A stretch of 64,000 nucleotides of DNA from contig NW_004454179.1 in NCBI RefSeq assembly GCF_000283155.1, positions 11,821,858-11,885,857 of the forward strand, given 5' to 3'. Positions 25,501 to 40,500 of this stretch are shown one piece after another; position 1 is the stretch's first letter, and each line of letters starts with the position of its first letter. This stretch comes from Ceratotherium simum simum. Lineage: Eukaryota; Chordata; Mammalia; Perissodactyla; Rhinocerotidae. The position numbers were made by a program, and so were the translations under genes. The notes beneath the pieces are model-generated. The model was not told the origin of the DNA and searched no databases. It saw only the letters and a program-made list of their open reading frames with translations.

Positions 25501-28500
25501 TTACCCATGCAGTTCAGTCTTTTCCTCTTGAGGCCTTTTTTTTTTTTAACCTGCTTTTTTATACAGTTGGCCCTCCATATCCACAGGGTCTGCATCCCCA
25601 GATTCAACCAACCACGAATCAAAAGGCCTACAGTGGTTGCATCTGTGCTGAATGTGCAGTTTTTTTTTCTTGTCATTATCCCCTAAACAATACAGTATAA
25701 CAACTATTTACATAGCATCTACATTGTACTAGGTATTATAAGTAATCTAGGGGTGATTTAAAGTGTACCGGAGGATGTGCATAGGTTATATGCAAATACA
25801 ACACCATTTTATATGAGGGACTTGAGCATCCAGAGATTTTGGTATCTGCAGGGGTATTGAAACCAATCCCCCACAGATACCAAGGGATGACTTTAATTAA
25901 AAGTAAGATGACAGTAGATATTGAACACCAGGCTATTCTAGACACTTACATTCTCTTATCTAACCTTTGCGGTAGGTAGCCTGATGAGGAAGATACTGAT
26001 ATTGCCACTTTTCAGATGAGGAAATGAGCTCAGAGAGGTGGTGGGCCTTGCAGAATTTCCTGCAGCTGGTGAGTGGCAGGAGCAAGCCTGGGACACCCTA
26101 ACCAGCGCTGGTTTGCATCCTATAGCCTCCAAGCCTCTAAGGATCTATTTAAATGGAGAGAGAGGACTTGGAGGAAAGGAGCTCTTTTTCATTGGTTGTG
26201 TTTTTTATTTAAGTACCTGCTACATGCCAGGGACTCTGTCAGATTCTGGGTAAACAGTATGGAAAAACAGATAGGATCCCTGCCCTCAGGGAGAAAGACA
26301 CTGAAAACACAGGCGAATGAATATTTGATTCCATGATTGTTGATAGGGAGAGATGGGGTGCTCCAAAAGAATAAAGTGGTGGACTCGTTTTAGATTGTAG
26401 AGTCGAGCAAGGATAGGACTAAAGGCAAAGAGTGAGGAGAAGAATTTTTCTGGCAGAGGGAATGGCTGTATAAGGCCCCTGAGGAGGGAAAGAGCTTGAG
26501 AAATATGAGGAACCGGAGGAAGGCTCCTGTGGCTGGAGGGAGGTGAGGGAGAGGAAAGGGCTCAGGGACAGCTGGAGGCTTAGCAGGTATGGGAAAGTGC
26601 TGGGCTTCACGCTTGCCCTCAAAGTCGGGATGAAGAGTCGGGATGTAACTCTAAGGGCAGTGGAAAGCTATGAAAGCATTTTAAGGAGGAAGGTGAAATG
26701 ACCAGTTTGGGGAGTGAAAAACCTGTTTGTTTTTTTTTTAATTAAGACATGCTTGAATTTGAAGTATTTGAGATTTTCTGCCTGCATTTTGAGAGTGGCT
26801 CTTCCCCCAGAAGGTGCTGGGGCTGCTGCAGCACCTGGAGCTCATGCTTCTCAGCTCTGCCATTCTAATCCTCAGGACCTAACCTCAGTAGAAATCTGCC
26901 CCCAACCTGCCTCTTCCAAGGCTCTCCAGCCCGGGAAGGGGACCCCTCTTCTCTCTTGGGCATGTTAGCAGCCTCTGCATACCTATGCCCAACAGCACAC
27001 CACAGGGCTGTCTTTCCAGATGCTTCCTCATCCCTGCTCTGCAGGTGAGTGAAGAAGTCAGGAAGATTGAGTGAGGAGCTTAGAGCATGTCCCCAGGTGT
27101 GAGATATTGCTGGGCTGCAGTTCAGCTTTTCATCAACAGCTTACCTGGCTTTCTTCTCTCTGCATGTCCCAAGTGTACGTGATCTTAATATCTTTGCCTC
27201 AAGTCAAGTTTTCTGAAAGGAGATGCTCCATCATTACCAATGAGACCTGTCGAGTTCTCTGGTTTCCTGGTTTGGATAAGCTGCCCACTGCCCCAGTCAG
27301 CTAACTGAAGCCAAATGGAGCTGCCTGGTTATATTAATATCATTTTTCTTCCTCAGACACTTTTTTATTTTCCTGACATTTTCTTTCCCTCAGCCTGATT
27401 TATCCTCTTTTCTGGTTGCTATGGGTCTGTAAAATATTTTCTCTTTCATCTGTTAGTAATACTGACCAACTATAAAGCAAAACAATCCTTGATTTCTCTG
27501 CACTTTCCCAAGATTTTAGATTAATAGTTGAAAGATTGTGTTCCCACTCCACTGAAGAAAAACAGGTCAACCCCTCAGAAATGAGCTTATGCCCTAAAAT
27601 TTAAGTGGTTTGCATGTAAATTAAAATCTAGCCAATATCTAAATCTGGGTGTTTTGGGGGAAGACTTAAACCCTAAGAGCAGAAGTTGGCAAAGTACAGC
27701 TTGTGGGCCAAATCCTAATGGCCACTTGTTTTTGTAAATAAAATTTTATTGGACCACAGCCCATCATGTATTATCTATCGTTTCTTTTGTGCTACAGCAA
27801 CAGAGTTGAGTAGTTATGACAGAGACTCGTGTCCCTCAAAGCCTAAAATATTTGATATCTGGCTTTTGACTGAAAAAGTCTGCTGACCTCTGACTTGGAG
27901 AGTGTTTTCCATTCTGAATAATGACCCAAGTGGAGAGGTGACCATCTTTAAATCTCTGCGAGATATCCAGAGGCCCTGTGAAATGAATCGCCCTAGCTGG
28001 GGCGGGAATGCATCTCTTGCTGAGCTGCTACATGATGTGAGACAAATTCCTTCAGCTTCCATGGGTCTGTATCTTACTTGGAGAACTGCATGAAATGCTT
28101 TGAGTTTCTCAGTAGAAAGGGGGTATTGGATACAGCCATTAAGCTGGGATAATGCACCCTCAGACTAGTTCTCTCATTGCTGGTCCCCTGTGGAGTCTTA
28201 ATTGGTTGGCTCAGCAGAATGTGGCTCCTTTGTCTCTAGAACCTGCATTTCAGGGATGCTCCCTGCAGGGGGCAGTAAAGGCCTCTGGCAAGTAGAGCAG
28301 GGCAGCTGGAGAGTTAGGAATAGACCCAGCACCTCTGCAGGTGGTAAAGCCCTTTGGTAACCTGAAGTGGCTCATATAGAATGTTCAGTGAAGAGGGCTA
28401 GAGAACAACAGCGCAGGAATGCAAGAGGCAGGTTGCCAGTTTGGCCATGTGGGACCTGGGGTTAAAACTGAACATCTCCAAGATTTGGTTACTTCATCTA

Positions 28501-31500
28501 TGAAATGGGGTAATAGTAATATCCACTTCATAATATATTTAATTACCCTAGTACAGTATTTGACATAATATATGGAAACAATTAATATTATTTATGTTGT
28601 CATTTAAGAAACATGTTGCAGAAAAAACGGAAACAGGCTTAAAAGAAAAAAAAATAAGCATATTACAATATCCTATAGAGTTGGGTCCTAATTCTGTTAA
28701 CAGTATGTACACATCCACATAGATGGCTAGAAGAGATTCAAGAAGGTACTCAGAGGCCATCTTAGGGTTATGAGTCATTGACATTTTCCTTTTGGTACCT
28801 TCCTGCCATTTTAGAATTTTCTGCATAAAGTATGGGTTTTATTATCAGAAAAGAAAAACCAAAAGGATAACCATGACTGAATTTTTCAAAGAACTTCCCA
28901 GAGGACAGGACAGTGAGCCCTGAGAAGCAGCCCCGGACCAATACCACCTCAGGGTGTGCTCTCTGGTGCGGTTACTGGAGCACCTTTGAATACCATGCAG
29001 TGATCTGCCAGTGCAAGGGGTTCTACTTTCTTGCTCACTTTCTTCATTGCTCTCTCAGTGGGAAGTAAGTGGCTCCCCTAAGCCAGACACAGCTCTGCTG
29101 CAGCTCCCCTGGCAATGGGTCTCCGCAGGCAAGCCTGTCTTCTTGCCTTGCAGGGCAGGCACGGTGATGGGCTGGTTGTTTGGTTTCTCTACAGAACTCA
29201 GGGGCCGGGAGGCCAGCCTGCCCCTCCCTGCAGAGTTCTGATGAGGTTCCAGCAGCATTTCTGATCCTTCACAGTGCCCCTTCTCCAAGAATATGACAAT
29301 TGAAACTAGAACCAGGGGAGGAAAAGAAAAGAACTGGAGTGCTTTTCAGGAGAGATTGCAGCAAGCCTAGGCGATGGGTTGTTTTGCTGGCATGTGGCAG
29401 GGGGCATCTAAAACAGCAGTGGGGTGGTCTTCCTTTGCCTTGCGCTGCTTGGTCCAGTGGAAGCTGCAGCCTGGGGCATTGCACTGGGGCGGGGAGGCAT
29501 CTCTGGGACAGGCTGCAGCCCAGTGGCCGGGCCTTCCTGAGCCCTGGGCCTTGCTCTGGCAGTCCCTCTTTGGGTTTGAAGATTTAGGGAGAAGAGGACA
29601 CTTATCAACTTCTTGGGCCAGCTGGGCTTCTCTGGGTCCCCACCCATATTGGCCAGTCTGGTGACCTGAAGACAGGAAGCCTTCGTCCTGTGCCTCTCTT
29701 CACTGGGCCTCTCAGATTACACATACATTGTGTTCTGTCCTGACTGGATACACTTTTATTTCCCAAATAAAAATAACCTCATTGTTTTTCCAGTTAAAAA
29801 AATGATGTTTAAAAAAATCCATGCAATGTTGAAAATGTGAAAAAAGTAAGTCACAGAACAATGGGTAGAGTGGGGTTGTATTTTTACTTTAAAAAACATG
29901 AATTTGGTTATATATGCTTTTAAGAAAATCTTGAAGAATGCATGTCAAACATTAACAGTGGTTATATCTGAGAAATGGGACTGATGGGAAAAAAGTTTCA
30001 TATTTTACTTTATACACTTGTCTGTTTGAATTTCTTATAATAATCCTGTATTACTTTGTACTTTAAATAAATATATAATTGAAAATGAAAAATAAGCATT
30101 ATCTAAATCCCAGCCCCTGAGACAGCCACTCTTAACATTTGGTTGCCATCTTTCTAGACATGTCTCTACGCATAAAATAACTAGACAAGTTTACTAACTT
30201 AGTATTGTACGTATATGCTTTCTTCACCCAGCATCATGTCCTGGAAGTCTTTCTAGCTAAGTAAATAGAGATCAATAGCAATGTCTGTAATGGTTGTATG
30301 ATGTTGCATTGTATGATTGCAAAAGGAAAATGCGCTGTTTTTCTCTGCTGCTCTACTCACTTATGTGACCAGTGTGTGGGTTTTTCCACACCAAGCAATT
30401 CTCCAGTTCTCTGCGGATACCAACTGGGTGTCCAATTCAATTCAATTCTGGTACTGTCTACCTGGAGTTAGCGTCAGATCCCACAAGTAAGGGCTCAGTC
30501 CCACAAGACTGCCCCCACTTCAGACGTGCCAGTCACAAGTCCCAGGTTGTCACCTGCACTTCTGACCGACCAGCTATAAATCAGGGTTCCCATGACTCCC
30601 TCCTTGGGTTTGATAATTTGCTAGAACAGCTGACAGAACTAGGGAAAACAGTTTCCTTACTAGATTACTGGTTAGTTATAAAAGAATACAACTCAGGAAC
30701 AACCAGGTGGAAGAGATGCGTAGGGCAAGGTATGTGGGAAGGGGTGCGGAACTTCCATGCCTTCTCTAGGTGTGCCATCCTCCCAGCACTCCACATATTC
30801 ACCAACCCAGAAGCTCTCTGAACCCCATACTTTAGGGATCCTTACAAAGGCTTTATCACATAGGCATGATTATTACCTGCATCTCCAGCCCCTCTCCTCT
30901 CCCTGGAAGATGAGGAGTGAGGCTGAATGTTCCAAGCTTCTAATCATGGCTTGGTCTTTCTGGTGTCCAGCACCCATCCTGAAGCTGTCTAGGAGCCTGC
31001 TAAGAGTTGCCTCAGAACAAAAGATGCCCCCAGCTTCCAGGAAATTCCAAAGGATTTAGGAGCTCTATGTCAGGAACCGAGGTCAAAGACCAAGAACAAA
31101 AGATGCTTCCAGCACTTTTATTGCTTAGAAAATTACAGAGGTTTTTGGAGCTCTGGCCAGGAGCCAGAGACAAAGACCAAAATATATATTTCTTATATCA
31201 CAGATAGTAAGATAACAGACCCCTCCAGTATAAACAGACCCTTCTTGATGAACTTTCAGATAGTTTCCAGTTTTCCTCATTTTAAACAACACTCGAAGGA
31301 CCATCCATGTATGTACATTTTGGCAACCATGTTCAATTATCTCAGAGGAAAATTCTAAAGTGGGGTTGCTGGGTCACAAGGTCTGCACATTTTGCAGTTT
31401 GTTACTTATGCCCAGCTGTCCTCCCTGAAAGTGATTCCATGAGGCTGGGTGGCCCCTAGCCACGACTGCTACTGTGCCCTCACCTGCAGTCATGGCCAAT

Positions 31501-34500
31501 TGGCAGCCCAGGCGCCGAGGAAGCACTGTGTAGCCTTTCAAGTCGACAAAATGAGTCACAGGAGTCTTCCAGCTTTTGATAACTTCAAGGCTGGCTTCAT
31601 TCCAACGTCAAGGAATTCTTTGAGGCTTGGAGGCCCATAGGCTGAGCAGGCTCCATGGCTCTCAGAAGCTCCAGCTAAATGCACTTTCCAAGCTCACCCT
31701 CACCATTCAGTCCCTCCTCCGTTCCTCCAAGCAGGAATAAACATCCTGGCAAGGAGTCTGGCCTAAACACGAAAATGTTATCACTCACAATTTATTGCTG
31801 CTTCTTCCTATAACCAGATCACCCAAAACTGGTTATCCCCAACCCCCTTCCTGTATCTGGGTGGTAGGGAGCCTTGGAAGCACATGGGCAGACACGCAGA
31901 CAGTAGGGGTCTGGTCTTTACACATACATTCAGAAGTTAAGTGCCTGCTTCATGTTCCATCTCCAACCCAACAGCCCCTCTTGGGTGCCACATTCTACCA
32001 GGGAAATTGACAACTCAGAGCATACCCAGAGAAGAGTGGCTTTCAGACTGACATAAAGCTTTCTAAACTGTGGTCTGTGAGGAATGGCTTTAAAAGTGAG
32101 GAAACTGAAACGTTTTGGTCTGAAGAAGTAAAGACTTTGGGATGAGGTGTGGGGAGTGGTGAACTATGACCCATAACAGGTGTTTTAAAAATTTTTGAGG
32201 TCTTGCCATATGGAAGAGGGATTTGACTTTTTCTGTGTTACCCAGAGGAGATAACTAGAAAGCTGTTAACTATTCTTTGGGATGTGAAAGCATTTCCTCA
32301 CATGGACAGGCCTTGGGAGGCAGTAAACTCGCCATCTCTGAAGTGGTCCTAGTGAAGTCTGAGCATCTGCTGGCCCAGGCCTTTGTAGGTGGGCATTAAG
32401 TGCTGGGGGTGGGGTTGGTGATCTGGGAGCTCAGACCACTGAACCCAGAGGCAACTTGGTACATGCTTGTTTTTCTTCTAATCCAGCCACACTTCTCCTG
32501 AGCTCCAATGTGGCTTCCTGCAAACAGCCTGCCTCCTTCCCCTTCCTGGTGCTTTCTGTTCCAGGCTCCTCCGGGTCTGACCCAGCTGGGTGATCTCTGA
32601 GAACACTCATAAATACTGTAGCTGTGTTTCTTGATGTAGACTAAGGAAGGAGGGGGGTTAGTTTCCTGAGCCAAAAACGAGAATCCTGGCTCCCTGAGGA
32701 AGTTGTCTACTTTGCCCCAGTGGATGGACTCTATGTCCCACTTTCCACTGCGCCCTTCTGCCTTCAGTCTTTTTCTTGTAAATGGTAGCCATGTTTTCCA
32801 GTGGTAGAATCTTTCAAATACATAACAGTTGCTTAATTTGTAGGGTACTTTCATCACACAAGGCAATATTTGATTCTAAAAACTACCCTGCAAGGTAGAC
32901 AGTATCATCATGTTTTGATACATAAAGAAAGATTACAGAGAAGTTAAGTGACTCATTTAAAATTACACAATAAAGAAAAATCTGAGAATAAAGCAAAGAG
33001 AAGTGCCATTGCATGGAGACTCTTCACTTGAGGATCTGTTTTTGCCTTGGACTTGAGGGTAAACATAATACATTTGGAGTGACTGTTTGCCCCCGTGATC
33101 TGGTAGAAGAAAACTAATCACTGGTAAGTGCTGCTCTCGCATTACACTATGGTGGCCAGTGACAGAGCTAAGAGAAGTCAGAGGTTTATTAATTTAGCTT
33201 TTTTTGGGTTGTTGGAGATGAGGTCAACTAAAAAGCTCTCTGGGTTAAAAGTTGATGTTTCAAGCAAATGGCCCATAAACACATGAAAAGAAAGATGTTT
33301 GTCTCACTCATAATAAGAGAAATGCAAGTTAAACTGCCCTGAGATACAACTTCTCACTTGTCAGATTGGCAGAAATCCAAGTTTGATAGCATACCCTGTT
33401 GTCAAGCTCTGAGGAACAGGCACTTTCATCCATTCAGGGAGGGATGCAAAATGGTGCTCTGTAGAAGAGAACATATCAGTATCTAGAAAAATGGATATCT
33501 GTTTACCCTTTGACACAGCAACCCCACTTCTAGGAATCCCAGAGATATGAGCAAAAATATGAAAAGACATTCACAAATGGCCGTTAATTGAAGCACTGTT
33601 TGTAACGACCAGCACAGGCATCTTCTCACAGCAGCGATGGGTGCATGGGAAGAAGTGGAAATGTGTGCCCGCTTTATCAAGCCTCTGCCTGTGTTTGCTA
33701 CTGTCCCATTGGCCAAAGTAAGTCCCTTGGCCAAGCCTAGGGTCAGAGAAGGAGGAGACTACAAAGATATGGGTAAAATGCATGAATTCAGAGAGGATGT
33801 TAACTGGGGCTACTAATGCAATCAGTTTATCACAGGGAACTTACAGTCTTTCTTGTAATTCATACAGCACGGTTTATAGATCTCTGATCTTGGTCATATT
33901 ATAAATAGAATACAGTCTTGGTTAATGAGATGTCTCTTAAAATGTATACACCCAACTATTGTATTTCAGATATTTCAGTATACATTAGGCAGTATGTTTG
34001 GGAATATGAATACTCATCATTCTATCTGTGCCATAAAGGACTTGATGGTAATAATGATAATGTTGGTGAGGATAACTGGAAAACTGCCTCATCAAGAATG
34101 TCTGTGCAGGGCCGGCCCTGTGGCTTGGTGGTTAAGTGCGCACACTGCAATGCTGGTGGCCCGGGTTCGGATCCCGGGTGCGCATAGAGGCACCACTTCT
34201 CCGTCCATCCTGAGGCCGAGTCCCACATACAGCAACTAGAAGGATGTGCAGCTATGACATACAACTATCTACTGGGGCTTTGGGGGGAAAAAATTAAATA
34301 AATAAAATCTTTAAAAAAAAAAAAAAGAATGTCTGTGCAGTGTCCTCAGAATTGTTGTTTAAAATGGCAAGCAAATGAATCAATGCAAAACATTTTCTTT
34401 TTCATACAGCCTTAAAAGTTGTTGAATATTCAGTGATATAGAATCAAATACAAGGCGGTGCCATGACTAGAATAAAACTATAGCCATTGTAATCTTAAGA

Positions 34501-37500
34501 AAGAAATAAAAAGCAATGTGGAGAAAAGTATGTGTGGTGAGTTATCATTTACATAAGAAAACATGTTTTTCTTTATATTTTTAAATGGAAGGATAAACCA
34601 TAATATTTTTTTAAATGGTGATCTGTGGGAGAAGGAGGGAACAGAATGGGGAGGACAGGAAACCAGATTTCTCTGAATATACTTTGTTTTTTAGATTTAT
34701 GACTTTGGGACCATGTAAAATTTTATATAATTATAAGACAAAATTAAGTCAAAATGAACATGAACATTTTTCCTGTGCTATAAAACAAATTATCACAAAA
34801 TTAATGGCTTAAAAACAACACATATTTAGTATTACCTCACAGTTTCTTTGGGTCGGTAGTCTGGGCACAGCTTTGCTTGGTCCTCTGCTCAGGGTCTCAC
34901 AAGGCTGAAATCAAAATGTTTGCTGGGCTGTGTTCTTATTCGGAGGCTCTACTGGGGAGGGATCTGCTTCCAAGTTCCCTCAGGTTGTTGGCAGAATTCC
35001 TTTCCTTGCAGCTGTAGGATTCAAAGCAGTTTGCTTCTTCAAAATCAACAATGGAGAAAGAGTCTCTGACGTGTGTGTGTATGTGTGTGTGTACAGTACT
35101 TTTTTAAAGGATTTTCACCTGATTCAGTCAAGTCCCCCAAAGATAATCTCCCTTTTAATTATCTCAAAATCATTTGATTTGGCCTCACACCCATTAGGAT
35201 GGCTACTATAAAAAAAAAACATGGGGCGAGCCCAGTGGTGTAGTGGTTAAGTTCACGTGCTCTGCTTCTGCGGCCTGAGGTTCACGGGTTCGGATCCCAG
35301 GTGCAGACCTACGTACCGCTTATCAAGCCATGCTGGGGCGGCGTCCCACGTATAAAGTAGAGGAAGACGGGCACAGATGTTAGCCCAGGGCCAATCTTCC
35401 TCAGCAGAAAGAAGAGGCTTGGCAACGGATGTTAACTCAGGGCTAATCTTCCTCACCAAAAAAAAAAATAGTAAGTGCTGGCAAGGATGTAGAGAAATTG
35501 GAACCCTTGTGCATTGCTGGTGGGAATGTAAAATAGTGCAGCTGCTATGGAAAACAGTACAGCAGTTCCTCAAAAAGTTAAACATAGAATTACCATATGA
35601 TCTAACAATTCTACTTCTGGGTATATATCCGAAAGAATTGAAAGCAGGGTCTCAAAGAGATATTTGTATACCCATGCTTATAGCAGCGTTATTCACAATA
35701 GCCAAAAGGTGGAAGCAACCCAAGTGTCCATCAACAGATGAATGGATAGACAAAATATAGTATACACATATAATGGAAAATTATTCAGCCTTAAAAAGGA
35801 AGGAAATTTTGACAGATGCTACAATATGGATGAACCTTGAGGACATCATGGTAAATGAAATAAGCCAGTCACAAAAAGACAAATATTGGAATATTCCACT
35901 TATATGTGGTAACTGGAGTAGTCGAATTCAGAGAGACAAAAAGTAGAGAGGTGGTTGCCAGGGGCTGGGGTGGGGGTGGCGGCAGGAATGAGGAATTGTT
36001 TAATGGGTACAGAGTTTCAGTTTTGCAAGAAAAGAATTCTGAAGATTGGCCACACAACAATGTGGATGTACTTAACACTATTGAACTGTGCACTTAAAGA
36101 TGGTTAAGATGGTAAATTTCATGTTATGTGTATTTTACTACAACTAAAAATTAAAAATAAATGAAAAATCAACTGATTTGGGATCTTAATTACATCTGTA
36201 AAATCTCTTTACTTTTGTCATATTCTATTGGCAAGAAGCAAATTATAAGTCTCGCCCACACTCAAGGGGAGAGAATTACACAAGGTGTGAACACTGGGGG
36301 GGTGGGGATAAGGAGGGCCACCTTAAAGTTGGCCTGCCACATTTCCTAAATATTAAAAGCAAAATGAAACAAATGAAATTCACAGCATATGAATGTGATG
36401 TCATAATAATACACATAGATTTTAAAACACAGTAATTTATTTAACTGTATATCCCTAATAGACATATCACAAAGACAAAAAAAAGCCTGTTTTCAGTAAT
36501 CATATTGTTAATAATAATATTGATATTATTATTCTGAAACTAGTATATGTATATAATAGGATAGAGCAAATAAGAAATTATGTTAGAAACCAAGATTTTT
36601 CAGCATAAGAGAAAAAAGTACAAATATAAAAATCAAATAAATAAAAATGCTGTATTCTTTTTTTTTTAAATGCTTTTTTTTTTTTTTTTATGTGAGGAAG
36701 ATCAGCCCTGAGCTAACATCCATGCTAATCCTCCTCTTTTTGCTGAGGAAGACCAGCTCTGAGCTAATATCTATTGCCAATCCTCCTCCTTTTTTTTTTC
36801 CCCAAAGCCCCAGTAGATAGTTGTATGTCATAGGTGCACATCCTTCTAGTTGCTGTATGTGGGACGCGGCCTCAGCACGGCGGGAGAAGTGGTGCGTCGG
36901 TGCGCGCCCGGGATCCGAACCGGGCCGCCAGCAGCAGAGCACGCGCACTTAACCACTAAGCCACTTGGCCGGCCCAAAATGCTGTAGTCTTAAATTTTAA
37001 TTGGAAACATCAGGATGAATTCAAGATGTGTTTTCTCTTTTTTAAAAAAAAGTATTTAATCTCTGTTCACCAAAAAAGTCTTGAAACAATAATCAATCCA
37101 GTAGCAGTAGGCAATTCTGGGTCCAGATCATGGTTGCTATTTACCATTTCTCATTAAGAGAAACCAGGTCTTTTTGGAGAAATGGCTGATTCCAGATCTG
37201 GGACAGAAAATATACAAGATGAACCTACACCATCTTTTTATACCAGAAAACAAGGAAGCCACCAAAGATTACTAGGGTCATATCAACAGACCCAGGAGTC
37301 TATTGTAGAGACTTCCACCAGCCAAAGATGGGACAATGTAAGTAAATACAATCACAACTGCAGTGGATTGAAACACATCATATATATTAAAATCTATGTT
37401 CATAATAATACTTAAAGAGGCAAACAACAAAAAAACCTCACTGATCATCTTTAGAAGATATAACAATTTATTATTCTGAAACTGGTGAATAAAGGAAAAG

Positions 37501-40500
37501 GACCACACATTTAATCTGCCTTTCCTATATAAATTACCTCAGGGTAACTTTAGAGAAGATTTCCAGCTAAAAAATTGTAAAGAATGATAGAATCGGTTTT
37601 GGAACCTCTTAACGAAATACTGGATCTAGGCAGTTGTCATCACTGGCTGCTAACATCCCAACCTCTAGTTTGAAAACCTTTGGTATTTACGGGAAATACC
37701 AAGGGACAGAGGAACATGCTAAATGACACCATGGGGATGCAGTCAGCAAAATTCAGGCTGTGAGAAATTCCACTGGACAAACAACCTCATTCCTTCAACA
37801 AGAAAAAAAAAAAGAGGAAAAGGGAAAAACTTGTAGAGTAAAAAGGCTTAAAAAATAAACCAGCCAATACACTGTGATCCTTGTTTGGATAGTAATTTGA
37901 ACAAACCACCAGTAAAAGACATTTATGGAAAGTCAATTTGAACAATAACTTTGATATTGGATAATATTCAGAAACTAGTGTCAAATTTTTTAGGTATGCT
38001 GCTTGTAATGGTGGTTATGTTTTTTAAAAGTCCTTATCATTTAGAGATTCATACTAAAATATTTATGGCTGAAATGATACGATGTCTGAGATTTGCTTCA
38101 AAATAATCCTGTGGGCATAGGGTGGGAAGTTGGTGGGCGTGGTATAGATGATTCAGGATTGTCCATGAGTTGATAATTATTGAAGCCAAGTGCTGGGTAT
38201 ATGGGAGTTCATTGTATTATTTTCTCTACTTTGGTTGAAAATTCACCTTAAGTTATTTGTTTATTTGCTTGTTTCTAATTTTTTTATTTTTATTTTTATT
38301 TTCTTTTAAATTTTTATTTTATTTTATTTTTTTTCCCCCAAAGCCCCAGTAGATAGTTGTATGTCATAGTTGCACAGCCTTCCAGTTGCTGTATGTGGAA
38401 CGCGGCCTCATCGTGGCCGGAGAAGCGGTGCGTCGGTGCCCGCCCGGGATCCGAACCCGGGCCACCAGCAGCGGAGCGCGCGCACTTAACCGCTAAGCCA
38501 TGGGGCCGGCCCCTATTTGCTTGTTTCTAATACCTAAGTTTCAGACCAGGAGTGAAAAAATTTTTTTCCAACGTGCTTTGGAGAGGTTTGAAGTACAAAG
38601 CTGTATGGTGAGCTGGCCAAGCCCTAGTGGATTAAGTGACAAAGAATTCCTTAGAAACCATGTTCTCCTGTTCTCAGGTCACCTCCACGAGGTGCTTTCC
38701 TTTCTCCTCAGACTGTTTCAGTATGGTTGGTGGCTGGGAAGAAGGATTGAAGTTTGTTGGTTTGGTTTGATTAATTCATCCAGTTTTCTCTGCTGCCAGA
38801 CTAAATTGGTGACTCCTCCCTGAGAGTGTTGGGGTAGAAACCCTGAGCTACACCATGCCTGCCCTTGAACGGTTCCACTGTGGATTACATTTGAACTCGT
38901 AGTCTGGATGAGGGTAGACTTGTTTTCTGTGATCAGGACAGCACTTGAGAGAAGAATTTCTTTTTTGATCTACTTAACTTCTTACCTGGCTCCAGAAGGT
39001 TTCTCTCTTCATATTAATTGGAAACTGAGTGCTTTATGTACATACGGCCAGGGCAGAACCATGGTCTTCTCCTGAAATGTGCCAGAGCCACATTCTGTCC
39101 TCATTATCCTCTCTCCTGAAGGAAAAACAGAGTTGCGTATTTAGTCTGCACCTCCCTAGCTTTTAAATGTCAAGAACACAACTCTCTCCACTCCCAAAGC
39201 AAACACAAAGCAACAGCAAAACAAGCAAGTTTATCCTAGAGTAGTGTATCCCTCCAGATTTCCAGACTTCTGCACAGGGGCAAAATGCCCTCTCACTTTG
39301 GAATTTAGGCAAAATGAGAGCAGTGCTAAAGTTCTTTGACTCAGGAATGCTTATAGATACAAATGCAGCTTTGCTCGAGAGCAGAAGGGCATCAGCTCTG
39401 TCCACCCCTAACAAATGGGGCTAGCAGGTGTGTGCAGTCCTCTTCACCAGGCTATCCGACTGTTGGTCTATAGATGTTTACCATTTTGATCTTAGATTTT
39501 AGATGTTTTAAGGGCAGTGTTAACCCTGAGCTGCAAAGCAGTAAGAATCCTGAAAGTACTAATAAGTAACAACGTACAGCATACAGAAATAGGACTAAGA
39601 ACAAAAATTGCAAGGGAGAGAAAGGGGATTGTTTTTAGGGAACTGACCATAACCACTAAGAGAAGAAGAAAAATAAAGAAATGGGAAAAGTTTGAAGTCT
39701 GTAGCAAGAGGACCAGCATCGTTCATTTGGTTATTTTAGGAGAAGGTGGGGCGTTTGTTTAAGAACCTAAAAGCTTAGCTGGTGACTTTAGATATGAGCT
39801 AAGGATGGTGCAGTAGATTCCAGGCGCATCCAGATCTGTACGACTGCACTCAGAGTGAGTGGCGTGGTAGCCAGTATGTCGGCTGCTGGAGCTGCTAGAG
39901 GATTTCCTGCTGCATGTCAGAGGTATCAAGGAGGAGTTCTTCTTTGTAATTTTATTTTTTTTTGTGAGGAAGATCAGCCCTGAGCTAACATCCATGCTAA
40001 TCCTCCTTGTTTTGCTGAGGAAGACTGGCTCTGAGCTAACATCTATTGCCAATCCTCCTCCTTTTTTCCCCCAAAGCCTCAGTAGATAGTTGTATGTCAT
40101 AGCTGCACATCCTTCTAGTTGCTGTATGTGGGACGCGGCCTCAGCATGGCCGGAGAAGCGTGCGTCAGTGCGCGCCCGGGATCCAAACCCGGGCCGCCAG
40201 TAGGGGAGCGCGCGCACTTAAGCGCTAAGCCACGGGGCCGGCCCTTTCTTTGTAATTTTATTTTTTTAAGCATACCAATAATACATAAATACATTTTGGA
40301 GGTGGAAAATTCAGACTCTACAGATAGTCAGAGTCCTCCTTGATCACATGACCCAATCTTAGGCCCTTCCCTAAAGGGAACTGCTTTATCTGTTTGGTGT
40401 GGGTCCTTGCAACTGCTAGACTTTTTTCTTTGTATTCACCTCCTACTAGGTACCTATAGAAGCGGTTTGGGTTTGTATATTTTTTTTCCTTCTTTAATGT

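Larger units (their letters stand above)
34767..36341 (-). mobile_element. MaLR-type LTR split by an L1 insertion
   Basis: The left part 34767-35165 (attaatggcttaaaaacaac, tgttggcagaattcctttcc) and the right part 36182-36341 (cccacactcaaggggagaga, ggcctgccaca) are consecutive parts of the same LTR type found at 4698-5174. L1 occupies the gap. Non-coding. Confidence 0.8.

Noticed and set aside
20315..40217. A family of similar 60-150 codon frames with [10 protein letters not shown] and MTYNYLL on the minus strand (also sense-strand relatives near 5456 and 33918)
   Set aside because: Each is the sense strand of an ERE SINE read in the same frame. The likeness comes from the repeat and not from a protein family.
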